Of a stretch of DNA of 64,000 nucleotides, positions 1-7,689 are shown piece by piece. The notes under the pieces are model-generated. The model searched no databases. It saw nothing but the letters and a program-made list of their open reading frames with translations, and was not told the DNA's origin. A program made the translations under genes and the position numbers. The stretch lies in the NCBI GenBank assembly GCA_028150825.1, contig JAOGIM010000002.1, positions 1 to 64,000 on the forward strand, read 5' to 3'. Source of the DNA: Paracoccaceae bacterium (lineage in GTDB: Bacteria; Pseudomonadota; Alphaproteobacteria; Rhodobacterales; Rhodobacteraceae). Within the stretch, counting starts at the first letter, position 1. The number at the start of each line of letters is the position of its first letter.

Positions 1-588
1 AGGGTTCTTTAAGTCTAGGGCATATTCGGAGATGGCGAAGTTAAAGACTGCTCTAATAGAACTCATTACTCGACTGACACTAGAGCCAACCATTCCCTTG
101 GCTATGAGGTAGTCCCTGTACTTCAAAGCATCAGACCTAGAGTATACATCCAAGTCTTTGGTGCCACAAGCCTCTACTAGATAAGTACAGGCTCTTTGAG
201 CAGCCATATGGAAGGTTTTGCCTCTATTGGCACCCTTCTGAACTAGATATGTTTCCAAAGCCTGAGACAGCGTGAGGTTGGCTCTGCAAGGGCTCGACAA
301 ACTAGGCTGAGTATTTCGAGAATACTGCTCATACTCCAGCTTTAACAAATTCCTGCCGATTAAATCAGGATCAGGCATTTGCAGATAAGACCAGTATTCG
401 TCTAGTTTAGCCGCAGCCACCAAAGCCCTCGTCTTTGCAGTCTGTGCAGACCTCGTCTTCAAGCCCTGAACTATTCGGGGATAGGAATAAAGCTGAATAA
501 GATCAGCCGGAACACGCCTTGAGAAGTAGTAATACCCAGCGCGGTTAAATGTATAAGGGACTTTCTTGGTCAGTAATCTGGTCAACAT
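1..588 (-). CDS. DUF6538-type tyrosine recombinase/integrase, N-terminal part (cut by window edge)
   Basis: This gene is absent from the ORF track because its stop lies outside the window. Reading the minus strand from the ATG at 586-588 gives 196 uninterrupted codons. Residues 8-70 (VPYTFNRAGYYYFSRRVPAD followed by a KTRSAQTAKTRA stretch) look like the DUF6538 domain at the front of many alphaproteobacterial integrases. Residues about 105-190 resemble the SAM-like core-binding domain (SQALETYLVQKG, then a DYLIAKGMVGSSVSRVMSSI helix). The catalytic domain with the R-H-R-Y residues would lie to the left and is not visible. The gene starts about 90 bp from the 3' end of tRNA-Leu and reads away from it, the usual geometry of an element inserted in a tRNA gene. 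A GAGAG lies close upstream as a weak ribosome site. Confidence 0.8.
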   Translation of the reverse strand, partial: MLTRLLTKKVPYTFNRAGYYYFSRRVPADLIQLYSYPRIVQGLKTRSAQTAKTRALVAAAKLDEYWSYLQMPDPDLIGRNLLKLEYEQYSRNTQPSLSSPCRANLTLSQALETYLVQKGANRGKTFHMAAQRACTYLVEACGTKDLDVYSRSDALKYRDYLIAKGMVGSSVSRVMSSIRAVFNFAISEYALDLKNP

Positions 589-651
589 TCTCTCCAGCCC
601 AATACTAAGGCAATATTATTTATAAGAATGTTATCAGTGGGTTATTTATCA

Positions 652-670
652 TCAGACTAAGCCAGTCTGA
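652..670 (-). terminator. Hairpin downstream of tRNA-Leu
   Basis: TCAGACT-aagcc-AGTCTGA is a perfect 7-bp inverted repeat starting 8 bp past the tRNA CCA end on the minus strand. It is not followed by a clear T-run, so it may be a weak terminator, a processing signal, or a recombinase/excisionase site in the attachment region between the tRNA and the integrase. Confidence 0.35.
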
Positions 671-677
671 GATTAAG

Positions 678-764
678 TGGTGCGGTCGAGAAGACTCGAA
701 CTTCCACTCCGGTTAAAGAACAGCGACCTCAACGCTGCGCGTCTACCAATTCCGCCACGACCGC
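678..764 (-). tRNA. tRNA-Leu (GAG anticodon)
   Basis: The minus strand reads GCGGTCG at the 5' end and CGACCGC-A-CCA at the 3' end, giving a perfect 7-bp acceptor stem with an encoded CCA. The anticodon loop TTGAGGT is closed by GCAGCG/CGCTGT, and the T-loop is GTTCGAGTC. The long variable arm (TTCTTTAACCGGAGT region) is typical of a class II leucine tRNA. At 87 nt it is full length. Its 3' end faces the integrase gene, so it is the probable chromosomal attachment site of the element at the left edge. Confidence 0.95.
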
Positions 765-966
765 ACGATCAGATGACAGTGCATTAACCAAATCAATCAC
801 CGATGTGAAGGGGTAATTTTAACTTTCTTTTCAGACGACTGGTAATTTATCTGCCGATGTTTAAAAACGGCACAGAAATCAGAAGACTACGATAATCTGG
901 AGACGAGTGAACTATTTACATCCCAATCTTGATTATCGTTTACTCAGCATCAATTCAGGGTGATCT

Positions 967-2109
967 GTGATCTATAAAAATGAAGTGACGCAAATGAATG
1001 CAACAATACAACCGGTTTTGATAGGTTCGGAAATTTACAGGCAGTCTAGTTTTGGCATAGATCATCCGCTTTCAATTCCGCGCGTATCGACTGTGCTTGA
1101 TATGATCAAAGCTCTGGGGTGGTGTGGTCCGGGCGAGTATAGAACGGCGCCGTGTGCAAAGCCCAAGCTTTTACAACAATTTCACAGTCATAGTTATATT
1201 AGCGCGTTGCAAAGCATTGAGCTTTCCCAAAAGGTTAACGCCGTTGAGCGTAAAACTTACAATATAGGGACGCTGAGCAACCCAGTCTTCAGCGAGATGT
1301 TCCAACGGCCGGCAACTTCAGTTGGAAGCTCTATCCTTGCCGCCGAGCTTGTGGCAGGTGGTGGGTGTGCCTATGCCTTGGGCGGTGGACTACACCACGG
1401 CATGGCAACGTATGCCAATGGGTTTTGTTTCCTCAACGATTTGGTGTTTGCTATCAGACGACTACGCTCTTTGGGCATAAAGCGCATTTCTTATGTTGAT
1501 TTGGATGCGCACCATTGTGACGGTGTCGAGGCAGCGTTTGAGAATGATGATAATTTGCTGATCGTGTCGACCCACGAAGAAGTGCGCTGGCCATTTACAG
1601 GCCAGCTCAAGGGTAATGTCCTAGATCGGTGGGTCAATATCCCACTTCCTAAAGCTTGCAACGACGATGAATTTTTGTCAGTAGTGAATAAGATTGTACT
1701 ACCCGTGATACAGCGATTTTCCCCTGAGGCGCTGATCATCCAAGGAGGTGCGGATGCGTTGCGTGATGACCCTTTGTCACGGTTGTGTTTATCCAACACT
1801 GCGTTGTGGCAGACCTTTTCCAATTTACTTGAGCTAAGCGACAGGGTTATCCTTACAGGTGGAGGGGGATATAATCCATGGGCAGTGGCCCGACTCTGGA
1901 CTGGTTTCTGGGCAATCATGAGTGGACGCCAAGTGCCTTGTGAGCTTGATGCATCAGCCTCTTCAATTCTGCGAGACCTTCACTGGGCACGCAAAAGTGA
2001 GCCTGACGAAAGTGTTTTTCATTATTTTCACGATTTGCCGAATAAAGGTATCATTCGGCCAGAAATACAGGACTTATCAGAACATCTCAAACGAGTTCAT
2101 TTCCTTTGA
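967..2109 (+). CDS. Histone deacetylase-family (AcuC/acetylpolyamine-type) zinc hydrolase
   Basis: A cytoplasmic deacetylase of the arginase/deacetylase fold, expected to remove acetyl groups from lysines or polyamines with a catalytic zinc. At about residues 138-158 GGGLHHGMATYANGF carries the tandem histidines of the charge relay. At about 178-186 DLDAHHCDG carries the zinc-binding Asp and His. GGADAL near residue 257 supplies the third zinc ligand (Asp), and LTGGGGYNP near 298 is the conserved Gly-rich loop. The 380-residue length fits the family. The GTG start at 967 has AGGG six bases upstream; an in-frame ATG at 994 is an alternative with a poorer site. It stands alone, followed by an isomerase-like gene after a 115-bp gap. 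The substrate cannot be told from sequence. Confidence 0.9.
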   Translation: MIYKNEVTQMNATIQPVLIGSEIYRQSSFGIDHPLSIPRVSTVLDMIKALGWCGPGEYRTAPCAKPKLLQQFHSHSYISALQSIELSQKVNAVERKTYNIGTLSNPVFSEMFQRPATSVGSSILAAELVAGGGCAYALGGGLHHGMATYANGFCFLNDLVFAIRRLRSLGIKRISYVDLDAHHCDGVEAAFENDDNLLIVSTHEEVRWPFTGQLKGNVLDRWVNIPLPKACNDDEFLSVVNKIVLPVIQRFSPEALIIQGGADALRDDPLSRLCLSNTALWQTFSNLLELSDRVILTGGGGYNPWAVARLWTGFWAIMSGRQVPCELDASASSILRDLHWARKSEPDESVFHYFHDLPNKGIIRPEIQDLSEHLKRVHFL

Positions 2110-2224
2110 ACTTGCGTTCTATAAGATATTTGTAATACATTTTAAATGTTGACGCTCTACAGGGTGGTTTTGTTATAAACCAGTTCTAACCGATCCAAAG
2201 TGACTTAATAGTGTAAGTCTAAAA

Positions 2225-2995
2225 ATGCTAAAATTATGCGCAAACCTAACAATGATGTTTCAGGAATATCATTTTTTAGATCGATTCTCTGCGGCAGCGG
2301 ATACTGGATTTTCTGGAGTTGAAATCCTGTTTCCCTATGCATTTAACGCTGATGAAATGGCTTCTTTACTTGATAGGCATCAGCTTGAATTATGTCTGAT
2401 AAATCTCTTTCCAGGCGTTTGGGAGAAGGGAGAACGGGGCTTTGCGGCGTTGCCTGATAAACGGCAGTCGTTTTATCATTCTGTTGATCTGGCTCTTAAA
2501 TATGCACGTGATATGAATGCCGGGGCTGTGCATGTAATGGCTGGGATTGCGGCGCCAAATGACCAGAATAGACAATGCTATATTGACAATGTCAGATACG
2601 CAGCTGATCTATTGATAGATGCAGGCAAAGCCCTATGCATAGAGCCAATAAGTAAGCTGACAATTCCTGGCTACTTTCTCCATAACACTTGGCAAGCGAC
2701 TGACCTCATGGATGAGATTGCGCATCCTGCTGTAAAGCTCCAGCTTGATATTTTTCACCACCAGACAATCCATGGCGACGTATCTGGCGCGATAGCCACT
2801 TTGTTTGATAGAATAGGTCATATGCAAATTGCTGGCGTGCCGGATCGTCACGAGCCAGATATAGGAAATCTGAATTACCGAGCTATATTAAGCCATTTGG
2901 ATGCTTTGGGATATAAGGGATGGTTAGGTTGCGAATATTCACCCAAAGCTGGAACCAAAGAAGGCCTAAGTTGGACCACGCCCTATCAGTCCTGA
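2225..2995 (+). CDS. hyi: Hydroxypyruvate isomerase-family TIM-barrel protein
   Basis: A 256-residue protein of the xylose-isomerase-like TIM-barrel family. In this family Hyi interconverts hydroxypyruvate and tartronate semialdehyde in glyoxylate/glycerate metabolism, and the close relative OtnI isomerises 2-oxo-tetronates. Visible metal-site motifs are CIEPIS near residue 139, LDIFHHQ near 175, HMQIAGVPDRHEPDIGN near 200 and CEYSP near 239; the two acidic residues and the His-x-His region match the family. Its last 10 bp overlap the end of the convergent binding-protein gene. No glyoxylate genes sit next to it, so the Hyi-versus-OtnI choice is open. Confidence 0.85.
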   Translation: MLKLCANLTMMFQEYHFLDRFSAAADTGFSGVEILFPYAFNADEMASLLDRHQLELCLINLFPGVWEKGERGFAALPDKRQSFYHSVDLALKYARDMNAGAVHVMAGIAAPNDQNRQCYIDNVRYAADLLIDAGKALCIEPISKLTIPGYFLHNTWQATDLMDEIAHPAVKLQLDIFHHQTIHGDVSGAIATLFDRIGHMQIAGVPDRHEPDIGNLNYRAILSHLDALGYKGWLGCEYSPKAGTKEGLSWTTPYQS

Positions 2996-4023
2996 GGTGT
3001 TTGCAAAGTTGCATTCTCCCAAGCCTTGATGAAGTTTTCTCGTTTTAATCTATCCAGATAGACCATAAGCCCAGGTCCCAGCCTAATTGGGCGCAGGGAT
3101 GTTTCCTGTTGTAAGGCATCCAATTCAAGTGCTGGAAACGGGAATTGTTTAGCCAGATTGGCGTCCAGACTAAATGAAATGAGATGATCGATGAATTCAC
3201 CGGCAATCTGTGGGGATTGTGACTTAGTAGATATAAGCGCAGAGCGCAGCATCAGTGTGGTAAAATCTTTCGGGTTTACAATAATGATGTCTTCTTGAAG
3301 GTGTGCTTGGGCATTGGCGTAGCTGCCAAGCACATTGTACGCAACCGCCAAATCACCTGAAATCACGTCGTTGATCATTTTACTTGAACAACAGTAAAGT
3401 TTTGTACCAGTAATGCCCATGACCTCGGCTAAGCGCCAGTAAGTCTCTGAGGTGCGCGCATCTTGCGTGGCAAAGAGGTATCCTAACCCGCTTGTTCTGA
3501 CATCATAGGTGCCGATGCGCCCCGAGAAACGTTCTGGATACGCACGAATTGTTGCGATAAGCTCTTGGCGTGACTGAGGGATAGGGAGATCGGCAAAATC
3601 TTTCGCTGACAAAGCGATCGAGGCAGGCTCTTGTGTAAAAGCAAAAACATAGTTTTGCCAGTGGGCCCATTCTGGAAGTTTTTCGGTGAACTCCGAGGAA
3701 TAGGCCAAGGCTAGTCCGTCGTTTGCGATTTTTGTCTGAAGGTCCATTGCGCTTGAAAGGGCGAGATCAAAAGATGTAGTGTCATCATTGAGTGCTTTGA
3801 ATAATTCGCTTGAAGAGACTTCAAAATAATCAATGGAAATTGTTTTGTTTTTTTCTTGAAACCGAGTGATGACGTCTGAAAATAAGTCTAGATCAGTGGT
3901 TGACAGAATGGTGAGTACGACACGCTCATTTTTTGCTATAAATTTTCGTTTTGCCTCAATTTCAAAACTCATGCCTGCGGAGGTAAAGAGCATCAAGAAG
4001 ATGGAAAACACAAGGTGACGCAT
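2986..4023 (-). CDS. Periplasmic solute-binding protein coupled to the TctDE two-component system
   Basis: A 345-residue exported protein with a signal peptide (MRHLVFSIFLMLFTSAGMSF) and the look of a type-2 periplasmic binding protein of the Fe(III)/extracellular solute class (FDLALSSAMDLQTKIANDG, then VMGITGTKLYCCSSKMINDVISGDLAVAYNVLGSYA). The start codon lies 31 bp inside the end of tctE, so translation is probably coupled to the kinase. No ABC permease or ATPase accompanies it, which suggests a sensing accessory to the TctE periplasmic domain rather than a transport component. This is inference from gene order. TctE, TctD and this gene appear to form one operon reading away from tctCBA. 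The ligand is unknown. Confidence 0.8.
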   Translation of the reverse strand: MRHLVFSIFLMLFTSAGMSFEIEAKRKFIAKNERVVLTILSTTDLDLFSDVITRFQEKNKTISIDYFEVSSSELFKALNDDTTSFDLALSSAMDLQTKIANDGLALAYSSEFTEKLPEWAHWQNYVFAFTQEPASIALSAKDFADLPIPQSRQELIATIRAYPERFSGRIGTYDVRTSGLGYLFATQDARTSETYWRLAEVMGITGTKLYCCSSKMINDVISGDLAVAYNVLGSYANAQAHLQEDIIIVNPKDFTTLMLRSALISTKSQSPQIAGEFIDHLISFSLDANLAKQFPFPALELDALQQETSLRPIRLGPGLMVYLDRLKRENFIKAWENATLQTPQD

Positions 4024-5378
4024 GCGCCGTTTCCTTTCGCATTATTTTCAATACTGAGACTTCCGCCATGTGCCCCTACAACATCGTCGACGATGGTCAA
4101 CCCAAGCCCGGAGCCGATCCTTCCTCCGACATTTGAGCCGCGCACAAATCGTTTTGTCAGATCGGATCTGTCCTCCTTAGGGAAACCAATCCCTTCATCC
4201 TGAATGATAAGACCAATCTTGCGAGGGCCTTGGAGAAACCTAAGCTTTACCAGGCTTTCCACTGGAGAGTATTTGATTGCATTATCGATGAGGTTGCGAA
4301 CTGCATTCTGGATCAAAATACTATCGCCCATTATACTGAGTGGAGAGCTGTTTTCAAGGTTGAGAACGATGTCCTTTAAATCTGCAACTGGGCGCATGTT
4401 TTCGACCAAATCAAAAACCATTTCCCGTAGATCAAGTTTTTGCACTTCGAGGTAATCTGTACGGAAAGTCACCATCGCGTGGTCTAATAATTGCCCCGCC
4501 GCTCGCGAGCTTTCGTCGATTGCACGGATCATTTCGCGCAAAGCTACCCGATTTTCATCCTGTTCAACCCTATGCAGAGCGACTTCGGCCTGTGTCCTGA
4601 CTGTTGCCAAAGGTGTGCGCACCCGATGTGCGGCTTCTGCGATGAACTCCTCGGATTGCCCAAGTGATTTCTTTAAACGACCCATAAATTTGTTGAGGGC
4701 ATCTACCAAGGGGACCATTTCGCGTGGGATAGGTGCCGCAACGGGACGCAAATCTTGGGGACCACGACGGGATACGGAAACAGCCAGTTGCTGCAAAGGG
4801 CGGACAGTGGATTGGGCCGAATAAACCGTCAGGATGGCTGCAATCGCAAAAAAACCAAAACCTAACATCGAGACGCGTCGTGAAATAAATGCCAGTGTCT
4901 GCTTTTGGCCGTTACGGGTCTGCGCTATCGTGACTGAAATAAGAACTGGTACACCTGCGTTTGACAAAAGTCTGGTTGACGTGACAAGCCTCACTTCCTC
5001 ACCTAGGTAATTGGCTGTTGATACCCGTGGCTGAGAAAGAGATTTGGCTGGCTTTGCGTCTGGAAGGCTATCGTAGCCCGTTAAAAATATATTATTTTGT
5101 GTGATTTTGTAAAAGACGCGGTCATCGCTGACGTTTCCAAGCATCGAAAATGCGGAGTATGGGATGTCAATGGTAATTTGGCCATTTTGCACAGCGGCCA
5201 CGTCAAGAATGGACGTCACTGAGGCTCTGAGAATATTATCCTGATTTTCTTCGGCCAATTGTTTGGTAAAATTTTGTACAACAAAAAACAAAATCAACGC
5301 CAAGATACCTGCGCCACTCAGTAACTGTATAAGTAACCTGCCACGGATGGATCCGCTTGCTCTTACACGATCTGTCAT
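3993..5378 (-). CDS. tctE: TctE-type sensor histidine kinase
   Basis: A 461-residue membrane histidine kinase. An N-terminal membrane segment (LIQLLSGAGILALILFFVVQ) precedes a periplasmic sensor region of about 130 residues of the 2CSK_N type, then a second membrane segment (VSMLGFGFFAIAAILTVYSA). The dimerisation/phosphoacceptor box is EAAHRVRTPLATVRTQAEV with His near residue 251. The ATPase domain shows NAVRNLIDNAIKYSP (N box), DEGIGFP (G1) and GSGLGLTIVDDVV (G2). It would phosphorylate TctD in response to tricarboxylates or related anions. It starts in an ATGA overlap with tctD and overlaps the following binding-protein gene. Confidence 0.92.
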   Translation of the reverse strand: MTDRVRASGSIRGRLLIQLLSGAGILALILFFVVQNFTKQLAEENQDNILRASVTSILDVAAVQNGQITIDIPYSAFSMLGNVSDDRVFYKITQNNIFLTGYDSLPDAKPAKSLSQPRVSTANYLGEEVRLVTSTRLLSNAGVPVLISVTIAQTRNGQKQTLAFISRRVSMLGFGFFAIAAILTVYSAQSTVRPLQQLAVSVSRRGPQDLRPVAAPIPREMVPLVDALNKFMGRLKKSLGQSEEFIAEAAHRVRTPLATVRTQAEVALHRVEQDENRVALREMIRAIDESSRAAGQLLDHAMVTFRTDYLEVQKLDLREMVFDLVENMRPVADLKDIVLNLENSSPLSIMGDSILIQNAVRNLIDNAIKYSPVESLVKLRFLQGPRKIGLIIQDEGIGFPKEDRSDLTKRFVRGSNVGGRIGSGLGLTIVDDVVGAHGGSLSIENNAKGNGACVTLCFPSS

Positions 5379-6040
5379 AACAAGCTTAGCCGATAGCCCA
5401 TACCACGCTCGGTTATGATTTTAAGATCTGAACTTTCGAGCTTTTTGCGCAACCTCGCTACGTAAACTTCGATCGCATTTTCGGCAACGTCGTCTTCGTA
5501 TGAAAATAGTCGATCTACTAGTTTGGATTTGGAAAATAGCTGACCTGGCGCATTGATGAAGATCTCTAGGAGACGCAGCTCACGATTCCTCAGTCGGATG
5601 GGTATATCATCGACGCGAAGCTTGCCTGACACCCCATCATATACTGTATTTCCGAATCGCTTTATATTTTCTGCCGCCCCCCCTTGACGGCGTATAACAG
5701 CTCTACATCGTGCCTCAAGTTCGGAAAAATCGAAGGGCTTAGTTAAATAATCATCTGCTCCCAGATCTAGGACGCCAACCCTGTCAGAGACTTGAGATCG
5801 CGCGGTTAATGCAATAATCGGGGTCTTTCCTGAATTCGCCCGGTATTCTTTCAAAAGCTGCCTTCCATCACCATCAGGCAACATAATATCCAATAAAATC
5901 AAGTCATAATCGGAAACCTTCAAATAATCATTCGCTGTCCCAATACGGGCCGCATGGTCTGCAACATGTCCATTTAGCGACATGCGATCCAGAATCGCTT
6001 TTGCAAGGGCTAGATTGTCTTCCACTAATAGGTATCGCAT
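5375..6040 (-). CDS. tctD: TctD-type OmpR-family response regulator
   Basis: A 221-residue response regulator. The receiver domain (MRYLLVEDNLALAKAILDRM, phosphoacceptor Asp in LILLDIMLPDGDGRQLL near residue 51, conserved Lys in DYLTKPFDFSELEAR) is followed by an OmpR winged-helix domain ending ENAIEVYVARLRKKLESS and GMGYRL. It probably activates the divergent tctCBA operon 105 bp away. It overlaps tctE by 4 bp. The direct repeats at 6066-6082 in the shared control region have the spacing expected for an OmpR-family dimer site. Confidence 0.93.
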   Translation of the reverse strand: MRYLLVEDNLALAKAILDRMSLNGHVADHAARIGTANDYLKVSDYDLILLDIMLPDGDGRQLLKEYRANSGKTPIIALTARSQVSDRVGVLDLGADDYLTKPFDFSELEARCRAVIRRQGGAAENIKRFGNTVYDGVSGKLRVDDIPIRLRNRELRLLEIFINAPGQLFSKSKLVDRLFSYEDDVAENAIEVYVARLRKKLESSDLKIITERGMGYRLSLL

Positions 6041-6065
6041 CGAGTTCCCACAATTTTAAGATGCA

Positions 6066-6085
6066 TGTCAGGTTTGTGTCAGCTT
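6066..6085 (+). promoter_or_regulatory. Putative TctD operator: two direct TGTCAG repeats
   Basis: TGTCAGgtttgTGTCAGctt places two identical hexamers exactly 11 bp apart, one helical turn, in the 105-bp region between tctD and tctC. OmpR/PhoB-type regulators bind such head-to-tail repeats. It ends about 60 bp before the tctC start, a sensible activator position. No binding data; inferred from spacing and context. Confidence 0.45.
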
Positions 6086-6145
6086 GATCTGCATAATAAC
6101 CATTCATGATCTGGATCGTAGGGTCATGTCAAATAGGAGGACATA

Positions 6146-7132
6146 ATGTCTAAATTGAAATTTACACGCCGGGTGCTTGTCACTACGGCGGCAACTGCAA
6201 TGTCTATAGCTATACCCGTGTTCGCTGGCGGCCATCAAGTGTTGGACAGTGTGCATTTTATCATTCCTGGTGGTGCCGGTGGCGGCTGGGATGGAACTGC
6301 GCGCGGAACAGGTGAGGCTCTTACTAAATCGGGTCTGGTCGGATCTGCATCTTATGAAAACATGTCTGGTGGTGGCGGTGGTAAAGCCATTGGCTTTATG
6401 ATTGAAAATGCTGATAGCCAGCACGGCACTATGATGGTGAATTCAACACCTATCGTTATCCGGTCCCTGACAGGCGTATTTCCCCATAATTTCCGCGATC
6501 TCACATTGGTAGCGGGTACAATTGGGGATTATGCGGCTATTGTCGTCAATAAAGACAGCAGCCTGAACACAATGACTGATTTGATTGCCGCATATGACGC
6601 AAATCCCAATAGCACAGCAATTGGGGGTGGTTCGGTTCCAGGCGGAATGGATCATCTGGTTGCAGCCATGGTGATGGAGGCAGCAGGCAAAGATGCCCTC
6701 AACGTTAAATACATTGCCTATGACGCTGGTGGCAAAGCAATGGCAGCACTTTTGTCAGGTGAGATCGCAGCCTTATCAACAGGGTTCTCAGAAGCTGTCG
6801 CACTTGCGCAAGCGGGTGAAGTAAAAATTCTTGGCGTTACATCTGATGCAAGGGTAGATGCTTTTGCGGATGCACCCACGATGAAAGAGCAGGGCATTGA
6901 CACGAATTTTGTGAACTGGCGTGGTTTTTTTGCGGCTCCTGGTCTTCCGGTAGACAAGCTGGCTGCGTATCAAGATGCACTTGCAAAAATGTATGATACA
7001 CCCGAATGGGAAGAAGTTCGCAGCCGTAATGGTTGGGTAAATATTCATAATTCTGGTGACGCATTCCGCACTTTCTTAGAAGGTCAGGAAAAGGTTATCG
7101 GTGATCTCATGAAGAAACTTGGGTTTCTCTAG
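6146..7132 (+). CDS. tctC: TctC/Bug-type tricarboxylate-binding periplasmic receptor
   Basis: A 328-residue exported receptor for the tripartite tricarboxylate transporter. The signal peptide (MSKLKFTRRVLVTTAATAMSIAIPVFAGG) is followed by the Bug-family opening VHFIIPGGAGGGWDGTARG, which forms the carboxylate-binding loop, and by AIGGGSVPGGMDHLVA and SGEIAALSTGFSEA strand-loop segments. AGGAGG lies five bases before the ATG. It delivers citrate-like or other carboxylates to TctAB in the inner membrane. First gene of tctCBA, likely under TctD control. The exact ligand cannot be read from sequence because the Bug family is functionally broad. Confidence 0.93.
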   Translation: MSKLKFTRRVLVTTAATAMSIAIPVFAGGHQVLDSVHFIIPGGAGGGWDGTARGTGEALTKSGLVGSASYENMSGGGGGKAIGFMIENADSQHGTMMVNSTPIVIRSLTGVFPHNFRDLTLVAGTIGDYAAIVVNKDSSLNTMTDLIAAYDANPNSTAIGGGSVPGGMDHLVAAMVMEAAGKDALNVKYIAYDAGGKAMAALLSGEIAALSTGFSEAVALAQAGEVKILGVTSDARVDAFADAPTMKEQGIDTNFVNWRGFFAAPGLPVDKLAAYQDALAKMYDTPEWEEVRSRNGWVNIHNSGDAFRTFLEGQEKVIGDLMKKLGFL

Positions 7133-7194
7133 GGAAGACAATCTGAACAGCGTTGGTCCCTCATATTGGGGCCAGCGGCAATTGGAGGGATTAC

Positions 7195-7680
7195 ATGGCA
7201 CTTGACCGATGGATCGCATTAATCATTTTACTGATTTGCTTCGCATATGGTTATACCGCCTTTTTCATGATGGATGCAGGTATGCCTCCGTTCATGCGCC
7301 GTAGCCCAATATGGCCAAGCACTTTTCCCAAAGCTCTTGCGATTTTAGGCATTATTATCTCTTTATCGATAGTTTTAAGGATGGAGAAAAGTGATATAAA
7401 TTTCAAAGAAGGCGATATCAATTACCGCAATTTAGGGCAGTATAAAATCGGCCAAGCATTTTTGTTGCTTTCGTTCATGGTTGCTTATGCATTATTTTTG
7501 CGCCCGATGGGTTTTCTAGCCTCTACAACTGCCTTTTTGGTTTTCTCAGGCGCGCTGCTTGGCGAGCGTAAATTGCTTCGCCTATTTTTGATATCGGGTC
7601 TTTCAACTGGTGTTATTTGGTATCTTGTACAAGAAGTTTTGGGTATTTTCCTGAGGCCGTTTCCATTTTTTCTAGTCTAG
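7195..7680 (+). CDS. tctB: TctB-family small membrane subunit
   Basis: A 161-residue membrane protein, the small integral subunit of the transporter, with about four hydrophobic segments (LIILLICFAYGYTAFFMM; ALAILGIIISLSIVL; FLLLSFMVAYALFL; LASTTAFLVFSGALLG). The ORF-track start at 7153 was moved to the ATG at 7195 because GGAGG sits 6 bases before it and the upstream extension has no family character. It lies between tctC and tctA with short gaps (62 and 9 bp), the canonical order. Confidence 0.88.
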   Translation: MALDRWIALIILLICFAYGYTAFFMMDAGMPPFMRRSPIWPSTFPKALAILGIIISLSIVLRMEKSDINFKEGDINYRNLGQYKIGQAFLLLSFMVAYALFLRPMGFLASTTAFLVFSGALLGERKLLRLFLISGLSTGVIWYLVQEVLGIFLRPFPFFLV

Positions 7681-7689
7681 GAGAAGGCC

